DNA of 64,000 nucleotides from Spirosoma sordidisoli (GCF_004138325.1 NZ_SBLB01000002.1:186001-250000); one strand, 5' to 3'. Numbered from the stretch's first letter, positions 1-9,770 are shown. Numbers and translations are program-made. Notes: generated by a model not told the origin, from the sequence alone.

Positions 1-99
1 AAGCGCTTCATAAAGGTATATCAGCGCCTGATCGTGCTGCCGTAAATCATTTGACAGCAGCAGGTCAACTACTTCTTCATCTGTAAACCGCCTTTTCAT
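1..99 (-). CDS. Partial ECF-type sigma-70 factor (N-terminus)
   Basis: The start codon is ATG at 99 on the minus strand and the frame is open to the window edge, so only 33 residues are visible. They begin MKRRFTDEEVVDLLLSNDLR and continue with an Ala-Leu-Ile-Tyr-Leu-Tyr stretch, which resembles the first helices of small Bacteroidota ECF sigma factors. It is divergent from the small lipoprotein gene at 259. The family call rests only on this N-terminal pattern. Confidence 0.5.
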   Translation of the reverse strand, partial: MKRRFTDEEVVDLLLSNDLRQHDQALIYLYEAL

Positions 100-258
100 A
101 GATAGAACACATTTATCTCTTCATCTACACTTACCGGGGAAAAGTAAAAAATAGCAAAAAAAAATAGGAGATATATCGCCCGTCTCAGACAAGATAAGCA
201 GAGTCGGTTGAAGGCGCCAGTACCCACTCTTAATCATTCATTTTATATCCCTACTAAC

Positions 259-450
259 ATGATTAAGAACCTGTTAACCACGGCTTCGGGCCGTTGGTGC
301 CGGGCTGGCTTTGCCCTGTCAATCCTGTTTCTGTCGGCTGCCTGCCAGCACGAAGTAGCTATCAAGCCCGACAAATCGGTGGTAGCTGATTCTACGATGA
401 GTATGAGTGACCCACCGGTACAGCCCGGTGGACCGGGTGGCGGTAAATGA
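259..450 (+). CDS. Small lipoprotein, 63 aa
   Basis: The ATG at 259 is preferred over an in-frame TTG at 208 because it puts a short basic stretch just before the hydrophobic signal segment. The signal ends in a lipobox, LSAAC, so the protein should be lipidated and exported. The mature part is about 35 residues, with a Pro/Gly-rich tail ending PGGPGGGK. It has its own terminator downstream. It lies between a divergent sigma factor and a second sigma factor. Function unknown. Confidence 0.6.
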   Translation: MIKNLLTTASGRWCRAGFALSILFLSAACQHEVAIKPDKSVVADSTMSMSDPPVQPGGPGGGK

Positions 451-486
451 TCCTGACGGCGTACAGCGAGGTCAAACTTTCCATTT

Positions 487-523
487 CCAGATTGGCAGTT
501 GTAGCTGTCAATCTGGTTTTTTA
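487..523 (+). terminator. Rho-independent terminator
   Basis: A 12-bp stem starts CCAGATTGGCAG and closes with CTGTCAATCTGG (one G-T pair) around a six-base loop, followed by six T. It ends the small lipoprotein transcript. Confidence 0.85.
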
Positions 524-581
524 TTCTAATTTATGAGATACTTGGTGTCTTCCGGAAAATAGGGAGTAGAAACAACTGTAA

Positions 582-1295
582 ATGGCTGAATACATGGATT
601 TCTTTCTCCGAAAAGATTGGCGTGATCCCTACCGGCGTTTGGCCGACAGCGACCTGCTGGAGCGCATTCGCGCTGGTTGTGGGCAGGCGCCAGATTATCT
701 TATGGAAACCTATCTCCCCCCCTTGCTGTCGTTTGCCCGCAAAGAGATGTATGGCAAGCCCCAGGCGTTAGGCGAGCCGGGCGATTACGCACACGATGCT
801 CTTCTGTTACTCTGGACACGCGCCAAAACGGAGGGAGCCGCTGTGCTGAAGCACGATGCAACGACCATTCTGGGCTGGTTAAAGCAGACTGTACGGTACA
901 GACTGAACAATGCCGAACGGAAAGAGCAGAAGCATTGGCGGGATGCCATACAAACCAGCCCTGACGATGAGCCGACCGAGTCAATACTGACGCAGATCGC
1001 TGATCCTAGTGCCTGTTTGACTGACAAACCCGAAAAAGAAGTGTTTGACATAGTAGAGGAAGTCCTGGACATCTATCCTAAAAAAGAGCCCCCTCTCGAC
1101 ACGCTCGTTCGAAAGAGGTGGATGGAATGGCTAAGCTGGAAAGAAACGGCGGCTGTCATGGCTCATCTTTATCCCACCCATGCCCCCGCCTTTGAACCCA
1201 TTTACGTGGAACGATCATACTGGGGGCGCAACCACAGAGTACCCTTTAACAACCTGCTTCGTAACGTTCTCAAACGATATGGCTATGACTCCTGA
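582..1295 (+). CDS. ECF-like RNA polymerase sigma factor
   Basis: 237 residues. Roughly residues 20-115 match sigma region 2: a helix with LLERIRAGC, a YLPPLLSFARKEM helix, then YAHDALLLLW and a GWLKQTVRYRLNN helix that corresponds to the core-binding and -10-recognition part. The C-terminal third has RKRWMEWLSWKETAAVMAHL, which fits a diverged region 4 helix-turn-helix. The next gene overlaps its end by 17 bp and encodes a membrane-anchored protein, the usual sigma/anti-sigma arrangement. Sequence is diverged, so it may be an atypical sigma-like regulator. Confidence 0.7.
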   Translation: MAEYMDFFLRKDWRDPYRRLADSDLLERIRAGCGQAPDYLMETYLPPLLSFARKEMYGKPQALGEPGDYAHDALLLLWTRAKTEGAAVLKHDATTILGWLKQTVRYRLNNAERKEQKHWRDAIQTSPDDEPTESILTQIADPSACLTDKPEKEVFDIVEEVLDIYPKKEPPLDTLVRKRWMEWLSWKETAAVMAHLYPTHAPAFEPIYVERSYWGRNHRVPFNNLLRNVLKRYGYDS

Positions 1296-1896
1296 AGAAA
1301 AAGAATCCTTACTTGATCGCTATGTAACTGGCTATCCCATGAGTACAGATGAGGAAATGGTTGTTCAACAACTGCTTCGTACCGACCGATCGTTTCGGGA
1401 AGAATATAGCCTGAGGCAGACCTTGCTTGAAGCAGGCATTCAACAACGCCGGGCGGCCTGGGCATCTCGGCAGCGTAATCGAGTAGTCACTGACCGACAA
1501 ACCGCTTTTCCGATGAGCTGGGTTGCGGCTGCTTCGGTACTTTTGCTACTTGGTATAGGGCTAATCTGGCGGCCATGGCAACCTGGTAGTGGTGACCCTA
1601 CCAACGGTGATGCAACTTTGTACAGATTGGGCAACAACCAGCTTGGTCTCGCTGGCAACGATACGTTGGCAGTCGGTACCATTCACTGGGAGATTATCCA
1701 GGCTCCTGAAAATAGCTACGATTTCAGTCAGCTTGATACGCTCCGCATTTTTGCTGTCGATCCTGATCAGTGGAAGAAGTACCCGTTACGACTGACGAGT
1801 CTGTCAGAGATACGCTACCAGCTTGAGGTGGGCAATCGTACCTATATGCTTGAGCAGGGTCGCTCAATCCGACTACCGCTGACCCCTGTTCGGTAA
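1279..1896 (+). CDS. Membrane-anchored putative anti-sigma factor
   Basis: The start is placed at ATG 1279 (or 1285), which overlaps the end of the sigma gene and suggests translational coupling; a longer frame from 1180 would lie inside the sigma gene. About 75 N-terminal cytoplasmic residues contain the acidic, Leu-rich pattern common in anti-sigma domains (EEKESLLDRYVTGYPMS). One membrane segment follows (SWVAAASVLLLLGIGLIW), then about 110 exported residues. No Cys/His zinc anti-sigma motif is visible. The role is inferred from position and topology. Confidence 0.6.
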   Translation: MAMTPEEKESLLDRYVTGYPMSTDEEMVVQQLLRTDRSFREEYSLRQTLLEAGIQQRRAAWASRQRNRVVTDRQTAFPMSWVAAASVLLLLGIGLIWRPWQPGSGDPTNGDATLYRLGNNQLGLAGNDTLAVGTIHWEIIQAPENSYDFSQLDTLRIFAVDPDQWKKYPLRLTSLSEIRYQLEVGNRTYMLEQGRSIRLPLTPVR

Positions 1897-1921
1897 ATCT
1901 GCTATAGGTTCTGAGAGTGGA

Positions 1922-3397
1922 TCATAATTGACGAACGAAATAAAGAGGCTGGAGACTGTCGCCCATTTTGACACGGAAGAATAAAGCTTTTCCTACCTGT
2001 TTTGAATCAACGCTGATAAACGGGGGGGGATCAGAGGTCAACTCCATCAGGTAATTACCCGGCCAGCGGACCGAAGCTGGTGCCTGATCAATTTCCTGAA
2101 GTAACACATGCTTGGTCTGGCAATAAAGCAACTGGGGGGCAGAGGGCCGAGTCTGGAGTCGCTGCCAGGTTTTTCTCAGCGTGACTAGTTTATGTTGGCG
2201 AATTGCCTGAGCAACCAGCTTGTTATAAGCAATCTGATAGGCCCGCTGGGTACCAGGCTGGTCAAAGCATTGTTGAACATTAGGCCAGTTTGCCATTGCT
2301 GCATAGGCCATTCCTTTGATTAAATGGCCATTCGGTGGGAGGGGTTGGCCAGTTTTTTGGGTCATCGTCGTCAATATACCCAACACCAGAAATGTATTGT
2401 TGGCCAGTAAGGCACCTATCGACTGGTTCAGATAAGCTTGCTTATAGGTGACGTCCAACTCAATGGCTCTTGTAAAAGCCGCGTCTGCTTCTTTTGACCA
2501 ACTGGCCAACTCGGAAGAGGTAACTGTGCCGCTGCGTTCACTTAAGCCGAGTAGTCGATTGTGGGGATCAACTTCAAAAGGTAAGGCAAAGTAACTGATG
2601 TTATCTTTTTTTCGGAATCTGGTCAGCTGCTGTAACCGGCAGACCCCGAAGTTATTATATGCTTCTTTGAGCGGATAACGGGTGAATACGTACTCAAAAC
2701 AGCGTGCCGCTTCGGGAAATTGTTCACGGCAATAGAGTGCCTGTCCCAGAGCGAACAAGTGTCCATATACGCTAAACTCAGTAGCCCGTAATTTGGCATT
2801 TTGCTGCCGTTCAGATTTGGTTGGGTACCCCCAGAGTTTATCGTCTAAACGATAGTGAGTATATATCGCGTCGAACAGCGCATCCAGCATCGGTTCAGGA
2901 TTATAACCAGCTAAGTAGGCAAACAGCAGGCCCGTCTGGTCGGCCTGACTTTCTTGTTGACGCGATAGCGTTTCCGGCATGACCCCGATATTGAGGTCAG
3001 CGAAACTGCGGTACGTATTATGACGGTGGTAAAAGTGCGCTATCTCGTGCGAGAGGACAAATGATAAAGTCGTCCCTTTACGCCTGGCTCGTTCAATGTC
3101 TAACGCCATACAGATGTCAAATAGCTCTTCATCCATGAATAGGCGGCTACGATCCATTCGGGTGGCCGATTGCTGCTGCCTGAGTGCAATCATTTCCAGA
3201 TAAGCGATTCGACGATTGTTTTTATTCCTCGCATGCATAACCAACTTAGGCAGTTCGAGCACACTATACCCATAGGCCGCTCCGATTTGCTCCAGCACCT
3301 GATTGGCTGTTGCTTTCTTATCGCTGAGGGTGACTGGTTGGGCCAAAACCGGTTGAGCCGTCACTGTGATTATGATCAGGATACAAATCCAACGCAT
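1922..3397 (-). CDS. Exported M48-like zinc metallopeptidase with TPR-like C-terminal half
   Basis: 491 residues with a Sec signal ending near residue 20 (VLAQ). The zinc site is HEIAH at 117-121; the third ligand is probably Glu149 in QESQAD, matching the M48 pattern ExxAD. The C-terminal 300 residues are helical and Ala-rich with tetratricopeptide-like units (ALYCREQFPEAARCFEYVF), as in BepA-type periplasmic proteases. It lies 30 bp downstream of the CHAT gene and is probably co-transcribed with it. It should act in the periplasm, but its substrate is unknown. Confidence 0.75.
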   Translation of the reverse strand: MRWICILIIITVTAQPVLAQPVTLSDKKATANQVLEQIGAAYGYSVLELPKLVMHARNKNNRRIAYLEMIALRQQQSATRMDRSRLFMDEELFDICMALDIERARRKGTTLSFVLSHEIAHFYHRHNTYRSFADLNIGVMPETLSRQQESQADQTGLLFAYLAGYNPEPMLDALFDAIYTHYRLDDKLWGYPTKSERQQNAKLRATEFSVYGHLFALGQALYCREQFPEAARCFEYVFTRYPLKEAYNNFGVCRLQQLTRFRKKDNISYFALPFEVDPHNRLLGLSERSGTVTSSELASWSKEADAAFTRAIELDVTYKQAYLNQSIGALLANNTFLVLGILTTMTQKTGQPLPPNGHLIKGMAYAAMANWPNVQQCFDQPGTQRAYQIAYNKLVAQAIRQHKLVTLRKTWQRLQTRPSAPQLLYCQTKHVLLQEIDQAPASVRWPGNYLMELTSDPPPFISVDSKQVGKALFFRVKMGDSLQPLYFVRQL

Positions 3398-3427
3398 CGC
3401 TTTACTAGTTACTGTGTATTACCATTT

Positions 3428-6364
3428 TTATTGACCAAGTAGCACAAAGGCGCCCCAATAATAGGGATTAGGATGTTGCCGACGCAGAACAGCCTGAGCT
3501 TTATACAACGCCTGCGGTTTGGACGCCCCCGCCAGCCAAAAGCGATAGAAGTCGTTCATCAATTGCTGGGTGAGCTGGTCCTCCACTTTCCACAGGCTCA
3601 CCAGCACCGACTGGGCACCAGCCAGTAGGAAAGCGCGCTGTAAGCCATTGATTCCTTCCCCTTCCACATAATCACCGGCCCCGGATTCGCAGGCACTGAG
3701 TGTGACGAGTTCGGTGTTGTGCAAATTAAGCAAACTGGCCTCATAGCCCGTCAGTAGTCCATCGGTATGATCTTTATGCTGACTTGTATCGGCGGCACCA
3801 GCCAGGGCTAAGCCGCAGTTGAGCAGTGAACCAGACGTAATCTGACTGGATGAATCGCGCAGGAGACCGTGGGTCGCTACATGAAGAATTTTAGGCGATT
3901 GCATACGTTGAAAAGCTTTCTCCGAAGCGCTTGTGTCAAGCCGCTCCCGGGTTTGTAGCCGAAACGACCTGAACAGTTTAGCCAGCTGCCGAACTTCAAT
4001 TTCTGTGTAAGGCAGTTCGTCAAGTTTTATTCCATTGCGCAGTCTACTCTGACGGCTACGTTTGGTCTTGTCTTGTTGTGACGTAACAGGGAGTCGGCTA
4101 AGCGTATAAGCTGGATGGCCGATGAGCTCAGCAGTCCGACTCGTTGACGGTTGTGGGCTGGCCAGTAAATCCTGCGTTGAATTGAGCAGGACAATCTCCA
4201 CTTCGCCGGATATATATCGTTTTGTGCGAGGATTCTGAATGGTGCAGGGGTTTATACGCTGATAGCCTCCATCCATGGCCATATACAACCGATTAACGGG
4301 GCCAAGCGCGTCAGAAATAGGTTGCCAGAACTGCTCGAATACCCTTTTCTGGTTAATGGGTGAGAAAACAATATTTCGATAATAATCCTGGATAAGTCTA
4401 CCCCCTGTTTGGTTACTATTCACGTTGTGCCCCAGGCTGGCAGGGTCGGGTAGTGAAATTACTTGGGGGGTTATCCATCCGGGTCGAATCAGGAAGGCTG
4501 CATAGGCATTTGAGTCAGAGACCTCTTCACCCCGCGAGTAGTTTGTGTAAAATACTATCTCAACAGCTGCTTCACCCGGTTTCAATTTAGCTTGCACGTG
4601 CTGCCAGCGTACCGGCCTGAGGGCTTGATTGAGTGCAATGGCTTCCCCTCCCATACTCCGCTCCAGCGAATCCGCCTGTTGTTGCCATTGCTGCCGTTGT
4701 TCAGCTGAGCCATTAAATCTCCTGTCAGACAGTCTGATGCGCGTTTCCATCAGTTGCCGGATGGTGGGCAAGCCAGCATGGCCGTTGTTTTGCCTGTACA
4801 GATATCGGTTAATCGTCCGATTCATGTGAAGCCGTACTCCCTGGTTTATTAATTTGTAATTGTAGGCCAGTTCAATTTCTTCGGGTACAGGGTTCCTGCG
4901 ATGTAAAAAGTGCCAAAAAAGACCTTGGACAGTTGTTGTCTGCAGATAATTATCGCGTTCGGCATCGCTCATTAACCAAATATTCGTGCGGATGTTACGT
5001 TCGTAATCGGTGACTAGCCGGTTGAATGAGGTGTAGGCATCGGCCCGCTGACCGGCCTTTGCCTGGCAGGTTGCCAGTCGATTCATCAGCGAGAAATTGA
5101 TCTGATTACCCCCGTAGGCCAGCGAATCCAGCCGCCACTCTTCTTTCAGACAGCGGACCGCTTCAACATAGTTGCCTGTGTGTTGATAGTATCTACCCAG
5201 CAGGCTGTACAGAAAAGAAGGATTCAGTGACTCTTTATAGCTCTTGTTCACTACCCATTCCTGTACTTTCTGAACAATCTTCTCCAAAGGAGTCGTGCGC
5301 CTGGCCCCTATGTAAGTTTGGGTAATGCGAGACAACAGGTTATCGGCACCAGCAAACGTTATCAGTTCGTCTAAGGGGTGCTTCTGTAGCACTGAATCAG
5401 CCAGCAGGGCGGCTTCCTGATTACGATCAAGCACCCTGAGCAGGGCTATTTCGTTAGCGTACAGATATAGGTAGTGGGGGTGTCTGACATGATTCGGCTG
5501 TTGATTCAGTACCCGCCTGGCCAATCTTGTAGCGTCCAGTGCTTTCTGATCATTAATGTCACCCTGAATGTATGCGTACTGGTAAGCGATACCAATAATT
5601 AAGGGGTCATTCGGCATGATCTTACTAGCAACCGAATAGCTCTCTTCGCTCTCCCGTAACGCCGTAGTTAGGTCATTTTCCAATAAAGCCAGCAACGTTT
5701 GCTGAGACTTGGCTATCGGATACAATCGACTTTTTTCGTAACCAGGTAGTTTTTTAATTGCCACTAACGCTTTCTGACTAAGAAATTTCGCGGAGTCTAT
5801 CTGCTGTTTATAAACGCAGACGCCAGACAAACCAAGCAGTGCCTCTATCTGATAGGTGGTATATTCTGTTGCCGTAGTATCATTCAGCACCGATATGTAC
5901 AAGGCGCCTGCCTTGTCAAAGGCTTGTTTTCTGAGTTCTATCTTAGCCAGCATGACCCGGCTTTGGTACTGATAAGACCTCAACTGAAGATGGTCGGCTT
6001 TGCTCAAGGCCTTCAGGAGCCATGTACGTGCCAAATCATCTTCGTTCGTTGACACGTAGTAAGTGCCGGCCTTTATGGCAGTTGCTATAGATACCGAGTC
6101 AGGTAATTGTCCGGCAATGCTGTACACGGAAGACCATACTGAATCGGCCTGCGGTGTTGGTTTGGTTATCTGGGCCGCCCTCAGCCCCATGGCATACGCA
6201 CTGACATAATCCTTCTTTGCTAAATAAGCGTTTGCACTGTCGCCCTTCGCCAACCATATCGGCTGAGCATCGACGGATGTACTTATACCCATAAGTGACA
6301 GAAACAAACCGAGCCGAATTAGCCAACCCAGAAAAGGGAGCGAGTGATGGTCTTTACAGATCAT
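3428..6364 (-). CDS. Exported TPR-CHAT (caspase-like) protein
   Basis: 978 residues: an N-terminal hydrophobic signal, about 500 residues of helical TPR-like repeats, then a C-terminal CHAT domain. The caspase-type dyad is intact: His832 in HVATHG and Cys892 in SACESG, followed by GINGLQRAFLLAGAQSVLVS and a closing PYYWGAFVLLG strand typical of the family. CHAT domains are cysteine-protease-like and are often wired to TPR sensors. A Sec signal would place it in the periplasm, unlike the cytosolic CHAT effectors of defence systems. It is first in an operon with the M48-like protease. Confidence 0.85.
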   Translation of the reverse strand: MICKDHHSLPFLGWLIRLGLFLSLMGISTSVDAQPIWLAKGDSANAYLAKKDYVSAYAMGLRAAQITKPTPQADSVWSSVYSIAGQLPDSVSIATAIKAGTYYVSTNEDDLARTWLLKALSKADHLQLRSYQYQSRVMLAKIELRKQAFDKAGALYISVLNDTTATEYTTYQIEALLGLSGVCVYKQQIDSAKFLSQKALVAIKKLPGYEKSRLYPIAKSQQTLLALLENDLTTALRESEESYSVASKIMPNDPLIIGIAYQYAYIQGDINDQKALDATRLARRVLNQQPNHVRHPHYLYLYANEIALLRVLDRNQEAALLADSVLQKHPLDELITFAGADNLLSRITQTYIGARRTTPLEKIVQKVQEWVVNKSYKESLNPSFLYSLLGRYYQHTGNYVEAVRCLKEEWRLDSLAYGGNQINFSLMNRLATCQAKAGQRADAYTSFNRLVTDYERNIRTNIWLMSDAERDNYLQTTTVQGLFWHFLHRRNPVPEEIELAYNYKLINQGVRLHMNRTINRYLYRQNNGHAGLPTIRQLMETRIRLSDRRFNGSAEQRQQWQQQADSLERSMGGEAIALNQALRPVRWQHVQAKLKPGEAAVEIVFYTNYSRGEEVSDSNAYAAFLIRPGWITPQVISLPDPASLGHNVNSNQTGGRLIQDYYRNIVFSPINQKRVFEQFWQPISDALGPVNRLYMAMDGGYQRINPCTIQNPRTKRYISGEVEIVLLNSTQDLLASPQPSTSRTAELIGHPAYTLSRLPVTSQQDKTKRSRQSRLRNGIKLDELPYTEIEVRQLAKLFRSFRLQTRERLDTSASEKAFQRMQSPKILHVATHGLLRDSSSQITSGSLLNCGLALAGAADTSQHKDHTDGLLTGYEASLLNLHNTELVTLSACESGAGDYVEGEGINGLQRAFLLAGAQSVLVSLWKVEDQLTQQLMNDFYRFWLAGASKPQALYKAQAVLRRQHPNPYYWGAFVLLGQ

Positions 6365-6467
6365 GTTGCAGGAGGTGTTTGTGAAAATAGTTTCGTAACC
6401 CTTTTACCTCGACCGGCGAAACCGGTATCTACCAGGTACAAGCCATGGAAACCCGGCGACGAACGAC

Positions 6468-6908
6468 ATGGGTTATCATTTTCTATCCATTCCAGTCGAC
6501 ATGAACGAAAGTTACGCAAAAACCGATGGCGCTCCGAAAGCAGCCTCGTCAGTGCCGGCACTGGCTACTTATAGTTTGGAGGGTGTATTATTCATTCCGA
6601 ACATGAAGCGTTACGACCGGCTAAGGCAGCAGGATATAGGCTACGTTAAAGGGGACAAGTCGCACGTCACGCTACACATGATCAATGGTAAAAAGGTTTC
6701 AGTATCAACGCATTTAGGGAATTTTATGCGCTACCTAGACAGCAACTGGTTTGTCCGAACAAGCCGCTCGCACATCGTTAACCTGGGCCATATTGACGCT
6801 GTAACGAGTCGGTCGGTAGTAATTGCAGACTCCGTTATTCCACTTACGATAGCTTATCGAACCACCCTTTGGGAACGGTTGCCGATTGTACGGTTGAAGT
6901 CAAATTAA
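6468..6908 (+). CDS. Stand-alone LytTR-domain DNA-binding regulator
   Basis: 146 residues from ATG 6468; an in-frame ATG at 6501 gives 135. Residues 45-140 form a LytTR domain: DIGYVKGDKSHVTLHM, then WFVRTSRSHIVNLGHIDAV. There is no receiver domain, so it is not a complete response regulator. It is divergent from the CHAT operon with about 100 bp between starts, so it may regulate that operon; that is inference from position only. Confidence 0.75.
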   Translation: MGYHFLSIPVDMNESYAKTDGAPKAASSVPALATYSLEGVLFIPNMKRYDRLRQQDIGYVKGDKSHVTLHMINGKKVSVSTHLGNFMRYLDSNWFVRTSRSHIVNLGHIDAVTSRSVVIADSVIPLTIAYRTTLWERLPIVRLKSN

Positions 6909-7165
6909 CTGGCGGTTTGGCTGGTTGTAGTACGGGATTAGTTAGCTCATTATAGTGCCTGGCCAGATTACCAGGTAAACGCATGGATTATTCAGCCACT
7001 GTTGAACAAGTTTGCTCTCCATTACACGGACTTTTCTGCTCGGAGCCAATAAAAAGTAGCGCTATTGATTGAGATAAGTCCGGATGTACTGACAGTATAG
7101 AAAACAGACACGCCTACCAACTCATGTCGATTTCCAACGTATAACAATAACTAACGGCTTTCATC

Positions 7166-8272
7166 ATGCGTAAACTGTTCTACCATTTTTTTTTCATTCT
7201 GGTGTGTGTAGGCTCAGAGTCCTGGGCCCAGGAAGTGATTAAGAACCAAAGCGTCATAGCTATGGTACAAGCTAAAATAGATCGAGAGCTGATAGTCGGA
7301 AAAATCAGCGGTAGTGCCTGTCAGTTCGACTTAACAACGAAAGGGGTAATCGAACTGAAGCAGGCTACCGTTCCTGACCTGATTATCAGTACCATGATAC
7401 AATCATCGGCTCCGCTGCCTACGGTACGCAATCGGGATATCATCGATCTATACTCGGCCAAAGTGTCGCGCGACATTATTACTAAAATGATCATGTCGTC
7501 AAAAACTGATTTTGATCTAAGTCCAGGGGGATTGATCGAATTAAAAACAGCCAAGGTTCCTGATGGGATAGTCAAACTGATGATGAATCCAGTACCTACG
7601 GCATCCAAAGAAGCATCACCAAAAGAGGGGGGGCGTAGTACACCGACCAAAAAGGAAGAGTCGGTGGCAAACACAAAATCCACCCGCCCTGTTGACCTAC
7701 CGGTTCCAGTGTTGACAGACTTTCCTGAAACGGGAATCTATTATGAAGAATACAAAGCAAAAGGTGAGTACCTGCAGCTTGATCCAACTACGACCAATTT
7801 AAGTAAATCGGGATCCGTGTATGAATCATTACTGAACTTTAGAACTGGCGGATTAAGTGGAACTACGCAACGGGTAGGGTTAGCCAATAAGTCGGCCAAC
7901 TTTATCATTGAAGATAATAGACGCCCTGTGTTTTATTTCGTATTCGGCCAGACCCGGAAAGAAATCGATGATGTGGCAGAGAGCACCTGGAGAGGAGTAT
8001 CCAGTCCAAATGAGTTTGTCCTGGTCAAAGCCAATGTCAGTAGTCGGGGGCGGCAGATCAGCATAGGTCGTCAGTCTGCAGTAACCAGTGAGAGCGGCAT
8101 CCGCGCAACGACAATCCCCTTTCGCTACAAGAAGCTAGCTACTGGCTTGTACAAAGTCTATTTTGAAGAAGACGTACCAGCTGGCGAATATGTCTTTTTC
8201 TACAATAAAGGAAGTGAGCAAGGGTCGTCTATTAAGGTTTATGATTTCTCGTTGCGGAAGGTGAAAAAATAG
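7166..8272 (+). CDS. Exported protein with two N-terminal tandem repeats
   Basis: 368 residues with a signal peptide ending near residue 21. Residues 26-78 and 88-140 are tandem copies of one unit, with the shared core (V/L)IELKxAxVPDxI and an upstream (D/E)xI pattern. A low-complexity Lys/Pro/Thr linker follows at about 142-175. The C-terminal 190 residues are strand-rich and end in an LxKVYFEEDVPAGEYVFF pattern. The repeat occurs in other Bacteroidota exported proteins as far as I recall. Function unknown. Confidence 0.6.
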   Translation: MRKLFYHFFFILVCVGSESWAQEVIKNQSVIAMVQAKIDRELIVGKISGSACQFDLTTKGVIELKQATVPDLIISTMIQSSAPLPTVRNRDIIDLYSAKVSRDIITKMIMSSKTDFDLSPGGLIELKTAKVPDGIVKLMMNPVPTASKEASPKEGGRSTPTKKEESVANTKSTRPVDLPVPVLTDFPETGIYYEEYKAKGEYLQLDPTTTNLSKSGSVYESLLNFRTGGLSGTTQRVGLANKSANFIIEDNRRPVFYFVFGQTRKEIDDVAESTWRGVSSPNEFVLVKANVSSRGRQISIGRQSAVTSESGIRATTIPFRYKKLATGLYKVYFEEDVPAGEYVFFYNKGSEQGSSIKVYDFSLRKVKK

Positions 8273-8322
8273 TCAAACTCTCCTTCCTGCCGATTTTCCT
8301 TCTTCTATCCACACCTTTTTTT

Positions 8323-8781
8323 ATGAATCTAAAAGCGCTCAGTCGTTGCCGGAAAAGTTATGTCCTGACTTTTTTACTCATAATGAGTTTGCCGGCCTGT
8401 AGCCCACAAAACGTCGAGTCCAGATCTGATAAGCTCAAGCGCGTTTGGACCGCCCAGACTGTCAAAGAGAATAGCAGCCTTGTCTACACCAAAGGGGGTG
8501 CAGGCAACATTCGCAACTATGACTCGTTCCGACTCGACTTGAGTAGCCCACCCGCCGTTTCATTCACCGACTACGAGGGAAGCACCTTTACCGGTCAGTA
8601 TCAGTTGCAAACCGATACGCGATTGGTGCTAAAGGGCTTAAGTCCGATCCCCACCAGTACCAGCGGGACAATTGAATTCACAATCAACGCCGTTAACGAC
8701 AATCAACTCGACTTAACCCGCACCACAAGCAGCCCTAAAACGGGTGGTAGTACGAATCAGTACGTACTCACTAATCCTTAA
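8323..8781 (+). CDS. Lipocalin-like lipoprotein
   Basis: 152 residues. A hydrophobic signal ends in the lipobox LPAC, giving an N-terminal lipidated Cys at about 26. The mature part starts with KLKRVWTAQTVKEN and continues as alternating strands, matching the small lipocalin-like (META/DUF4847 type) lipoproteins of Bacteroidota in length and pattern. It is followed after 15 bp by the next secreted gene and is probably in the same transcript. Exact family uncertain. Confidence 0.55.
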   Translation: MNLKALSRCRKSYVLTFLLIMSLPACSPQNVESRSDKLKRVWTAQTVKENSSLVYTKGGAGNIRNYDSFRLDLSSPPAVSFTDYEGSTFTGQYQLQTDTRLVLKGLSPIPTSTSGTIEFTINAVNDNQLDLTRTTSSPKTGGSTNQYVLTNP

Positions 8782-8796
8782 TCGTTCTTATAAATC

Positions 8797-9768
8797 ATGA
8801 AAAAGACGACTTTTCTCTTCACTCTGGCTATTTCATTGTGGATTTCCATCGGCATCACTTCAGCCACTGTCTTTCGGGTCAATAACGGATTAACGGAGAA
8901 TATATCGGGGCGCCTGTTTACCGAAATTAAATCGGCTCACGATCATGTAAGTGTCAGAAACGGTGACACACTGATGGTTGAAGGGTCCGGTAAAGAATAT
9001 GAATTTTTTACATGCACCAAACGATTGATCATTATGGGCCCTGGTTATTTTCTGGGTGAAAATAACGGGGTGAATAGTGTTGTTGCGAGCGCAAAAGTTT
9101 CTTCGATAACATTCGAGGTTGAGTCAAAAGGCTCTTATCTGATAGGTATGGAGGTAACTTTTAGGGTTAGTGTTTTTGCAAACAACGTATATATCATACG
9201 ATCTAAAGCGAATCAGCTATACTTTAACCGCGCTGCTGGTTGTAAAGTCGCCATGTCACATATCACTAGCATTGGTGGGTTTGCTGTTGGGGGTGATATA
9301 TCTGTAACTAACAGTATCATAGATAACGATGCCTCCGGGATTGCTTATGTGAACTATGACAACAACATTCTGATTGGCAAAACCTACACATGGCAAGTAT
9401 CAGCGGGAACATTTCGTAATAATATTTTAATCGACCGGGATGCTAAAGTCGACATTAAGTCGCCTAACATGCAAAACAATTTAGCGCAAAACGGACAGTT
9501 CGGCACTGATAATGGTAATCGGATCTATGAAACCGCTGACCTGTTTGTTGGCGGCACCAGTAGTGACGGCAGATACCGAATCAAAGCCAATTCGCCCTAT
9601 ATCGCGGCTGGTTACAATGGCACCCAGCCAGGTATTTTCGGCGGCTCGGAGCCTTACGTTTTATCGGGTACACCACCGATCCCAATACTATATGACTTGA
9701 ACGTACCCGGATCCGGATCCGCGGCTTCGGGCCTGACTATCAGCGTCAAAATCCGGGGGGCGAACTGA
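8797..9768 (+). CDS. Secreted beta-helix-like protein
   Basis: 323 residues with a signal peptide (ITSATVFRV near the cleavage site). The body is made of short strand repeats rich in Asn, Gly, Val and Ile, for example IRNNxI-like turns (FRNNILIDRDAKVDI), typical of right-handed parallel beta-helices. A Pro/Gly hinge near 290 precedes a strand-rich tail ending VKIRG. The next gene begins two bases after its stop, so translation of the two is probably coupled. Likely cell-surface or secreted; no catalytic motif recognised. Confidence 0.55.
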   Translation: MKKTTFLFTLAISLWISIGITSATVFRVNNGLTENISGRLFTEIKSAHDHVSVRNGDTLMVEGSGKEYEFFTCTKRLIIMGPGYFLGENNGVNSVVASAKVSSITFEVESKGSYLIGMEVTFRVSVFANNVYIIRSKANQLYFNRAAGCKVAMSHITSIGGFAVGGDISVTNSIIDNDASGIAYVNYDNNILIGKTYTWQVSAGTFRNNILIDRDAKVDIKSPNMQNNLAQNGQFGTDNGNRIYETADLFVGGTSSDGRYRIKANSPYIAAGYNGTQPGIFGGSEPYVLSGTPPIPILYDLNVPGSGSAASGLTISVKIRGAN

Positions 9769-9770
9769 TC

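Noticed and set aside
3428-6364. CHAT protein as a type III CRISPR or gasdermin-type defence effector
   Set aside because: It has a signal peptide and no cas or gasdermin gene nearby; the partner is an exported M48-like protease.
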